9,152 nucleotides of DNA from Planctomycetaceae bacterium (GTDB lineage Bacteria; Planctomycetota; Planctomycetia; Pirellulales; Pirellulaceae): assembly GCA_003501565.1 (NCBI GenBank), contig DNPC01000057.1, forward strand, positions 1 through 9,152, in the 5' to 3' direction. Positions 1 through 4,612 of this stretch are shown in pieces. How positions within the stretch are numbered: the stretch's first letter is position 1; each line of letters starts with the position of its first letter. The notes under the pieces are model-generated. The model searched no databases. It saw nothing but the letters and a program-made list of their open reading frames with translations, and was not told the DNA's origin. The translations under genes were made by a program, and so were the position numbers.

Positions 1-98
1 TTGGGTGGGAACCGCGGCTAACGCCGATCGGCTAATGGGTTTTCAGATAGTTCTAAGTGTAATGGGTGTAGCTACGAATCCTACGCTCCAGCCAGTAG
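1..98. repeat. Short palindromic element remnant at the left edge
   Basis: This noncoding stretch lies downstream of the dioxygenase gene. Positions 23-32 form a perfect 10-bp palindrome (GCCGATCGGC), flanked by direct CGGCTA copies at 15-20 and 29-34. Positions 11-25 (ACCGCGGCTAACGCC) resemble the right arm of the large palindrome at 1121-1136 (ACCGGCGGCTAGTGCC), with one gap and two substitutions. It may be a truncated or diverged copy of the same intergenic repeat family. The rest of the stretch shows nothing recognisable. Confidence 0.35.
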
Positions 99-887
99 CT
101 AGGCGTTGTTAAGTCGGTCTAGTTTTTCTTGTGCGGTGGCAAGAAAGTCTTCGTCTGGCAGGTTGCCGAGTGGACTGTAAGCCGGATGGCGCGATTCTTT
201 GTAGGGATCATTTGACTTGGTGTTGTAGCAACAGATCAGCGACCAGCGTGGGTCTGGACTCGTGTTTTGGTCGCTGCGGTGCAACAAGTTGCCGTGAAAG
301 AATAGCCCGTCACCTGGATCCATTTCGACGTACTCGACAGGCATTCTCTCCAGCACGGCGGTGACGCGTTCTGGATCGGCTCCCGTTTGACCGCCGACTT
401 TCATGTGATTCATGCGACCTAATTGGTGCGAACGCGGGATCACTTGTAAGCAGCCATTGGCCCGCGTCGATGGATCGATGGCGATAAAGCAACTGGCCAT
501 CGTCGGAAAGAGGCATCCGAAATCGTACCAGTAGCCATAATCCTGGTGCCATTCCCAAGCGCCACCGATCCTAGGCTCCTTAAGCATCATTTTGTGGTGG
601 TAGTGGTAGACTTCGTCGCCCAAGAATCGCTCCATGTTCCTCGCAACTCGCTGGCTCTTCACCACGTCAGCGTACAAGTTGTCGGTCAGTTCATTGTCGA
701 GCGAAAGGGTTGTCGTTCCACCAGCCGCATCAGAACGGCTGGTCGCGCGAGTCGCTATTCGTTGATCCGCTCGGGCGTACTGGCCAAGTGCTGCGACTTC
801 TTCCGAGGCATAGAGTCCACGGACAAGCACGTAACCTGTCTCTTGAAACTGAGCAATATCTGAAGCATTGGCTTCAAAAAAGGCCAT
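99..887 (-). CDS. Phytanoyl-CoA dioxygenase (PhyH) family Fe(II)/2-oxoglutarate oxygenase
   Basis: Predicted cytosolic non-haem iron, 2-oxoglutarate-dependent hydroxylase; the substrate cannot be read from sequence. The open frame can start at TTG 920 (273 aa) or ATG 887 (262 aa). Neither has a clear Shine-Dalgarno, and I prefer the ATG because the domain begins just after it. In 273-aa numbering the metal-binding facial triad is visible: WHQDYGYW gives H125 and D127, and FFHGNLLHRS gives the distal H214. R225 (DPRWSL) is the expected 2-oxoglutarate carboxylate anchor. Length and motif spacing suit a complete single-domain PhyH protein, and the HQDYGYW stretch resembles the ectoine hydroxylase/PhyH branch. 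It is transcribed divergently from the methyltransferase gene across about 390 bp, so no operon partner is visible on its upstream side. The family call is strong; the reaction is unknown. Confidence 0.9.
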   Translation of the reverse strand: MAFFEANASDIAQFQETGYVLVRGLYASEEVAALGQYARADQRIATRATSRSDAAGGTTTLSLDNELTDNLYADVVKSQRVARNMERFLGDEVYHYHHKMMLKEPRIGGAWEWHQDYGYWYDFGCLFPTMASCFIAIDPSTRANGCLQVIPRSHQLGRMNHMKVGGQTGADPERVTAVLERMPVEYVEMDPGDGLFFHGNLLHRSDQNTSPDPRWSLICCYNTKSNDPYKESRHPAYSPLGNLPDEDFLATAQEKLDRLNNA

Positions 888-1276
888 GAGATCGATCCGA
901 TCGAGTGGAGGTATAGACAAAAAATCGTTGAATCCAGATTGCCGCTATTAAGCTGCCTATGTTCTACGATAGCGGTCGACCTGCCAGAAGCAAACCTCTG
1001 ACTAGCTTTGTCAGAAAGCGATAAAATGAATCTACTTAGGTGATTGCCACACGTAGGCCAGCGTTAAATACTACCGGATCTGTGAGCGGCAAGGCTCTAG
1101 CCGTCGGTTTTGCTATGGCCACCGGCGGCTAGTGCCTTGACGCTTACGAAGTCCGTGCGAAACCTTCGAACTGAGGCGGTTGTCGCTCAGACTTACGAAG
1201 AATTTCAATCCCGCTTCCAATCGAAGAACCTTCAGACACCGTGAACATCATTCCATCTAAGACTTCAATTGATTCG
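888..1276. other. Divergent intergenic region (dioxygenase / methyltransferase)
   Basis: This gap between two divergent genes must hold the promoters for both. I could not pick a convincing -35/-10 pair; TTGCCA 1044-1049 with TAAATA 1065-1070 has only 15-bp spacing. Structure is plentiful. A 7-bp perfect inverted repeat lies at 942-948/969-975. The large palindrome lies at 1081-1148. The nonamer CTTACGAAG is repeated directly at 1143-1151 and 1192-1200. An imperfect hairpin spans 1164-1200 (CTTCG/CGAAG outside, CTGAG/CTCAG inside). The last of these would sit in the methyltransferase leader if transcription starts upstream of it. Confidence 0.45.
1081..1148. repeat. Large imperfect palindrome (28-nt arms, 12-nt loop)
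   Basis: Arms 1081-1108 and 1121-1148 pair at 26 of 28 positions. Mismatches are at 1089/1140 (G:A) and 1096/1133 (T:T), and the pairs 1081/1148, 1084/1145 and 1104/1125 are G-T wobbles. The loop is 1109-1120. The uninterrupted core is CTAGCCG (1097-1103) against CGGCTAG (1126-1132), continuing through the G-T pair to CGGT (1105-1108) against ACCG (1121-1124). There is no T-tract on either side, so it is not a standard intrinsic terminator. The form and intergenic position suggest a REP- or MITE-like dispersed element, possibly of a planctomycete repeat family; that identity is inference. Confidence 0.7.
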
Positions 1277-2053
1277 ATGCGGTCCGGTCGCCGTGCCGGA
1301 AGTTGCTACCCGATCGCGCTGACTGTGTTGGCATTCTGGGCACTGTCCAGTGTGCAACCTGCAACCGGGCAGGAAGCGGTTAACAAACCTGACCTGAAGC
1401 AGCCAGCTGATCGAGCGGCCAACTTGCCTGATGGTATTAACGATAGCTTTCTCGATCCTGAGCTTGACGTAGACAAGTTTATAGGGCGATTCGAAGTTGA
1501 AAGTCGTGAAGTTGTCGCTTGCCTGCCGGACATCCTGCAGGCGATTCAGCTCAAACCTGGCATGGCGGTGGCTGACATTGGGTCTGGTACCGGGCTGTAC
1601 CTACAATCGCTTTCACGATCGGTTGGTAGGGACGGCAAGGTTTTCGCCGTTGATATTTCGCCCAAATTCGTCAGCCACTTAAAACAACGTGTTAAAGCGG
1701 AGGAATTGACGAACGTAGAAGTCGTCCTTTGTAGCGATCGCAATGCAGCACTCCAACCCAATTCGATCGACCGCGCATTTCTGTGCGATGTCTATCATCA
1801 CTTTGAATATCCGCAGAGCACGCTCAAGTCGATATACAAAGCGCTGCGGCCGGAGGGAAGGCTCATCTTGGTGGACTTTCACAAAGAAATTGAGGGACCG
1901 CGTCGCGAGTGGATGATGAATCATATTCGTGCTCCCCAGAAGGTCTTCAAGGCGGAGATTCTCAAGGCAGGTTTCGAATTCGATACGCACGTGCCGATTA
2001 ACGGTTTCAAGGAAAACTACTTGCTCCGCTTCACCAAGGGTGAAAGTGAGTGA
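1277..2053 (+). CDS. Class I SAM-dependent methyltransferase with an N-terminal export signal
   Basis: Predicted Rossmann-fold methyltransferase, substrate unknown. In numbering from the alternative GTG start at 1241 (270 aa), motif I is DIGSGTG (112-118), the motif II acid is D138 in VFAVDIS, and CDVYHHF (182-188) with LRPEGRLILVDF (202-213) marks the later strands typical of the UbiE/Methyltransf_11 group. I prefer ATG 1277 (258 aa) because it gives a classic signal peptide: basic MRSGRR, hydrophobic IALTVLAFWALSSV, then a cleavage-like region ATGQEA. Neither start has a good Shine-Dalgarno. The stop codon overlaps the permease GTG by 4 nt, so the two are probably co-transcribed and translationally coupled. 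An exported SAM enzyme is odd because no periplasmic SAM pool is generally recognised; a membrane anchor facing the cytoplasm is an alternative. Confidence 0.88.
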   Translation: MRSGRRAGSCYPIALTVLAFWALSSVQPATGQEAVNKPDLKQPADRAANLPDGINDSFLDPELDVDKFIGRFEVESREVVACLPDILQAIQLKPGMAVADIGSGTGLYLQSLSRSVGRDGKVFAVDISPKFVSHLKQRVKAEELTNVEVVLCSDRNAALQPNSIDRAFLCDVYHHFEYPQSTLKSIYKALRPEGRLILVDFHKEIEGPRREWMMNHIRAPQKVFKAEILKAGFEFDTHVPINGFKENYLLRFTKGESE

Positions 2054-3432
2054 ATAAAGGTGGTTCGGAAGTCGAAACGAATGATTCACCCGGGACCTTC
2101 GGCCTCTGGGGATTAGTGGCTCTAGTTGTGGCCAATATGGTCGGTACCGGTGTGTACACGTCCAGCGGTTATTCGATGGCTGCCCTGGGTGATCCTTACC
2201 GGGTTATGAACGTCTGGATCGTGTGCGGGGTTTGGGCCGTAGCCGGCGCGATCGCCTACGGTAGTTTGGCACGACGGTTGCCAATTTCAGGTGGCGAATA
2301 CCTTTTCTTGAGCCGCTTGGTACACCCCAGCGTTGGTTTTATGGCTGGTTGGATATCGATGGTGGCTGGCTTCACCGTTTCGATTGCCCTGGCTGCCAAG
2401 GCGTCAATTGCATACGCAGCCCCAAGTCTCGCGGCCTCGGTTATGGGAAATGCGCTGGCTGCGGGACTGGTGTTCTTGATTACTGGTGTCATCGCCAGTG
2501 GACTTAGATTCGGCACCGGAACACAGACCGCGATCGTGGCGATCAAGCTCTTGCTGCTGAGCGCGTTTGTAGCGTATGCTCTTTTGTTTGGCGATTTTCA
2601 TCAAGCAGATCCAAGTGAAACGTTACAACCTGTGGCAGATGTGCAAGAAGCGAGCTTGTCGGCCTGGATAGCATTCGTGGGCTCAATGAGCTGGATTGCG
2701 CTCAGTTACACCGGTTTTAACGCAGCAGTGTACGTGTCCGGCGCCGTGCGCGGTGCGTCTCGACTGGTTCCGCTGGCAATGATTGTTGCAACGATCGTGG
2801 TAACGGTGTTCTATTTATTATTGAATGCGGTTTTCGTGTTCGCACCACAGCCAGAGCAGATCACGGGCAAGCTGGAGGTGGCCGCCATCGCGGCTCAGGC
2901 TGTTGGCGGTGATTGGCTAGCCGGGTTAATGCGATTGATCGTCATCGTTTCGACGGTCAGTAGCGTGTTTTCGATGTTAATCGCCGGTCCGCGTGTGTAT
3001 CAACAGATGGCAATCGACGGAGTCATGCCGCGATTGTTTAGTGATGATGGCAAAGCGCCTGTGGCAGCACTGTTTCTACAGGCCGGTATCAGCATCCTTG
3101 TTATCTTCGCCGATCAATTGTTGGGGCTGATGCAGTACCTAGGCGTTACGTTGGCCGCTTGTGGCGGCCTAGCCGTGTTGTCGCTGCTGTGGGCTGGAAG
3201 GAAGATCGACGATGCGCCGCGACTTGCGTGGTGGGAAGCATTGTCGGCAGTCGTCTATTTGACGATTACAGCTGCGATTATTGTCGGGACGTACTTAGAG
3301 GACTTACAGCGTCCGAAGTTCTTTGCGATGCTTGGAACCTTCGCCGCCGGCGCAGTTGTCTACGCCTTCTGCCGCCGAAGTGGTTGGTTAGAGTTTGATG
3401 AGCCGACGAGTCCAAAGAACCGTAGTGGATGA
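2050..3432 (+). CDS. APC-superfamily amino acid/polyamine permease
   Basis: A 460-aa inner-membrane secondary transporter, hydrophobic throughout with about 12 membrane segments. Family marks: TM1 with the unwound glycine motif VANMVGTGVYTSSG (27-40); the TM6 region SYTGFNAAVYVSGAVRG (219-235) leading into SRLVPLAMI; and GPRVYQQMAIDGVMPRLF (313-330), typical of the loop after TM8 in this superfamily. The substrate is probably an amino acid or amine but cannot be specified. The start is GTG 2050, overlapping the methyltransferase TGA as GTGA, with purine-rich AAGGGTGAAAG just upstream. The C-terminal tail FDEPTSPKNRSG (449-460) and the TGA stop are encoded by a degenerate copy and the first good copy of the 31-bp tandem repeat, so the native end of the protein has probably been rewritten by repeat sequence. 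Confidence 0.9.
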   Translation: MNKGGSEVETNDSPGTFGLWGLVALVVANMVGTGVYTSSGYSMAALGDPYRVMNVWIVCGVWAVAGAIAYGSLARRLPISGGEYLFLSRLVHPSVGFMAGWISMVAGFTVSIALAAKASIAYAAPSLAASVMGNALAAGLVFLITGVIASGLRFGTGTQTAIVAIKLLLLSAFVAYALLFGDFHQADPSETLQPVADVQEASLSAWIAFVGSMSWIALSYTGFNAAVYVSGAVRGASRLVPLAMIVATIVVTVFYLLLNAVFVFAPQPEQITGKLEVAAIAAQAVGGDWLAGLMRLIVIVSTVSSVFSMLIAGPRVYQQMAIDGVMPRLFSDDGKAPVAALFLQAGISILVIFADQLLGLMQYLGVTLAACGGLAVLSLLWAGRKIDDAPRLAWWEALSAVVYLTITAAIIVGTYLEDLQRPKFFAMLGTFAAGAVVYAFCRRSGWLEFDEPTSPKNRSG

Positions 3433-3541
3433 GGCGACGATTCCCAAGAACTGTAGTGGACGAGGTAACAAGTCCCAGGAACCGTAGTGGACGATGCGAA
3501 GAGTCCCAATAGCTGTGGTGGACGAGGTAACAAGTCCCAGC
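3418..3541. repeat. Four 31-bp direct tandem repeats overlapping the permease 3' end
   Basis: Contiguous units lie at 3418-3448, 3449-3479, 3480-3510 and 3511-3541, with the pattern AACCGTAGTGGACGAGG followed by a variable part ending GTCCCA. Units 2 and 4 differ at 3 of 31 positions and units 1 and 3 at 5, while adjacent units differ more, so there is a 62-bp higher-order period. A degenerate unit (3387-3417) inside the permease gene matches unit 1 at 18 of its last 21 positions, and traces (GTAACAAG 3555-3562) continue beyond the array. Units 2-4 carry GGAC...GTCC half-sites able to form 4-bp stems. I believe similar GTAGTGGACGAGG repeats are common between planctomycete genes, but that is recollection and not checked. 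Confidence 0.85.
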
Positions 3542-3549
3542 ATTAATGT

Positions 3550-3581
3550 AGGCCGTAACAAGCTGTGCGCAGTTACGGCTT
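3550..3581. terminator. Stem-loop between permease and Nudix genes (possible terminator)
   Basis: An 8-bp perfect inverted repeat, GCCGTAAC (3552-3559) and GTTACGGC (3572-3579), can be lengthened by a G-T and an A-T pair to 10 bp (3550-3581). The 12-nt loop contains TGCGCA. It sits just after the tandem repeats and before the Nudix gene, a sensible place to end the methyltransferase/permease transcript. There is no following T-tract (TTCACGCTCG on the plus strand), so intrinsic termination is uncertain. Confidence 0.4.
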
Positions 3582-3702
3582 CACGCTCGAGTTTACACCT
3601 GTCAATATCGCTCGCATCATCAACTGCTTCACGCAACGCTTCGCTCGCTACGTATTACAGCCAACTACACTGAATTCCCAACCACCAGAACACGTCTCTA
3701 AC

Positions 3703-3718
3703 AGAGGACAGAACCTTG
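3703..3718 (+). promoter_or_regulatory. Shine-Dalgarno fixing the TTG start of the Nudix gene
   Basis: AGAGGA at 3703-3708 is followed by a 7-nt spacer and TTG at 3716-3718. No ATG or GTG with comparable spacing lies ahead of the zinc ribbon, so the TTG start is well supported. Confidence 0.65.
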
Positions 3719-4261
3719 CAATCCGACGGTCAGCCGGTATCTGAAGTCTTTCGAATTTGTCCGGCGTGTGGCGCGGAAATTGAGCAGAAGGCCGGTCCGT
3801 TCATTTGCGAGAAGTGTAACTACGCGAATTTCTTTGGGCCAGTCCTGGCGGTTGGAGCGCTGATCGAAAACGAAAGCGGCGAGCTGCTGCTGGTGCGCAG
3901 GGCTCGCGAGCCTGGCAAAGGGAAGTGGGGATTGCCGGGTGGTTTTGTCGATGCTGGCGAGTCGGCAGAACAGGCGACTGCGCGTGAGGTGCATGAGGAA
4001 GTCGGTATCACGATCGAGGAATTCGATTACATGTTCAGCGGCCCGAATCTCTACAATTACCGCGGCATCGTTTCACCCGTCGTCGATTTGTTCTTCCTGT
4101 GCCGGTTGTCTGCCGAGGTCCAGATCAGGCTGGCCGTCGACGAATTGAGTGAATTCATTTGGACCGTTCCGAAGCCCGAGCACTTAGACAACATGGCCTT
4201 TCCCTCCAATCGCCGCGCCCTCGAGTTTTGGCTCGAGCATCACAGCGGTTCTGGTAGGTAG
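3716..4261 (+). CDS. Nudix hydrolase with N-terminal zinc ribbon
   Basis: A 181-aa cytosolic hydrolase of nucleoside-diphosphate-linked compounds. The zinc ribbon is C15-x2-C18 (CPACG) and C31-x2-C34 (CEKC). The complete Nudix box runs G76 to I98 (GFVDAGE, then REVHEEVGI), with R90, E91, E94 and E95 as the metal and catalytic residues. KGKWGLPGG (68-76) precedes it, as is usual. A zinc ribbon before the Nudix fold recalls NudC NADH pyrophosphatases, but the protein is shorter and I see no SQPWPFP-type NudC specificity motif downstream of the box, so NADH should not be assumed. The 3' third (VDELSEFIWTVPKPEHLDNMAFPSNRRAL) resembles ADP-ribose or nucleotide-cleaning Nudix proteins. The start is TTG with a Shine-Dalgarno. 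It appears to be a single gene, separated from the permease by repeats and a stem-loop. Confidence 0.92.
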   Translation: MQSDGQPVSEVFRICPACGAEIEQKAGPFICEKCNYANFFGPVLAVGALIENESGELLLVRRAREPGKGKWGLPGGFVDAGESAEQATAREVHEEVGITIEEFDYMFSGPNLYNYRGIVSPVVDLFFLCRLSAEVQIRLAVDELSEFIWTVPKPEHLDNMAFPSNRRALEFWLEHHSGSGR

Positions 4262-4387
4262 CCCGTTTTAACAGCGTTGCGCCGCGTGCGGGACTATGAT
4301 GCTCGTAATCGCGTCTACTACCAGTGGCTGGAACTTGTGCCGGTAAGACATGGGTGGCTGGGGCGGCGTCCGAAACGAGATTTGGAA

Positions 4388-4612
4388 ATGAACCGAAAAT
4401 TGAATCGATACGGGCGGGCGATGGGTATCGCAGCGTTTTCGGCTGCGTGGGCCTACGTTGCGTTGCCTCGTTCGGGTGCGTGCTCGTGCCGTGATGGCAT
4501 GTGTGTGACCAAGTCGGCAGCAACGCCGGACGCTACCAAGCGAGCTTGGCCACTAGAGCATTTTGACGCGGCGACGAAGAAGCCATTCGCAGGTCAACAG
4601 AGCGACGAATAG
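4388..4612 (+). CDS. Possible small secreted cysteine-containing protein
   Basis: Putative 74-aa product, not recognised. The frame is open from GTG/TTG-type codons near 4277, but ATG 4388 gives a believable N-terminus: basic MNRKLNRYGR, hydrophobic AMGIAAFSAAWAYVAL, then PRSGACSC, which looks like a signal peptide or single anchor. After it come three closely spaced cysteines (ACSC and GMC) and a polar tail. There is no strict lipobox. Purine-rich GAGATTTGGAA precedes the ATG as a weak ribosome-binding site. Its last 60 nt overlap, antisense, the 3' end of the vWA operon. It could be a chance frame opposite noncoding sequence, but the signal-like segment and the lack of another gene in 4262-4552 argue for listing it. 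Confidence 0.38.
   Translation: MNRKLNRYGRAMGIAAFSAAWAYVALPRSGACSCRDGMCVTKSAATPDATKRAWPLEHFDAATKKPFAGQQSDE
4535..4550 (-). other. Short stem-loop just after the vWA operon stop
   Basis: On the minus strand, GCCAAG-CTCG-CTTGGT begins 2 nt after the TAG stop (4555-4553). It forms a 6-bp stem, one pair of which is G-U, with a CUCG loop. No U-tract follows, so it may protect or weakly terminate the operon mRNA at most. It also lies inside the possible small plus-strand gene. Confidence 0.25.

Noticed and set aside
1044..1070. TTGCCA / TAAATA promoter pair
   Set aside because: Spacing is only 15 bp and the match to consensus is weak; not strong enough to list as a promoter.
1679..2089. 136-codon minus-strand frame
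   Set aside because: Antisense to the well-supported methyltransferase gene, with no recognisable domain.
3418..3541. CRISPR-like array of about 31-bp repeats
   Set aside because: The units are contiguous with no unique spacers, they differ from each other, and no cas genes are present.
3388..3636. 82-codon minus-strand frame across the tandem repeats
   Set aside because: It runs through the permease end and the repeats in shifting frames, with no domain or ribosome-binding site; the open frame reflects repeat composition.
4220..4237. CTCGAG-TTTTGG-CTCGAG hairpin
   Set aside because: Lies inside the Nudix coding region (ALEFWLEH) and is explained by codons; not a terminator.
4155..4523. 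122-codon minus-strand frame between the Nudix and vWA genes
   Set aside because: Overlaps the Nudix 3' end antisense; low-complexity Arg/Pro/Thr-rich product with no signal or domain.
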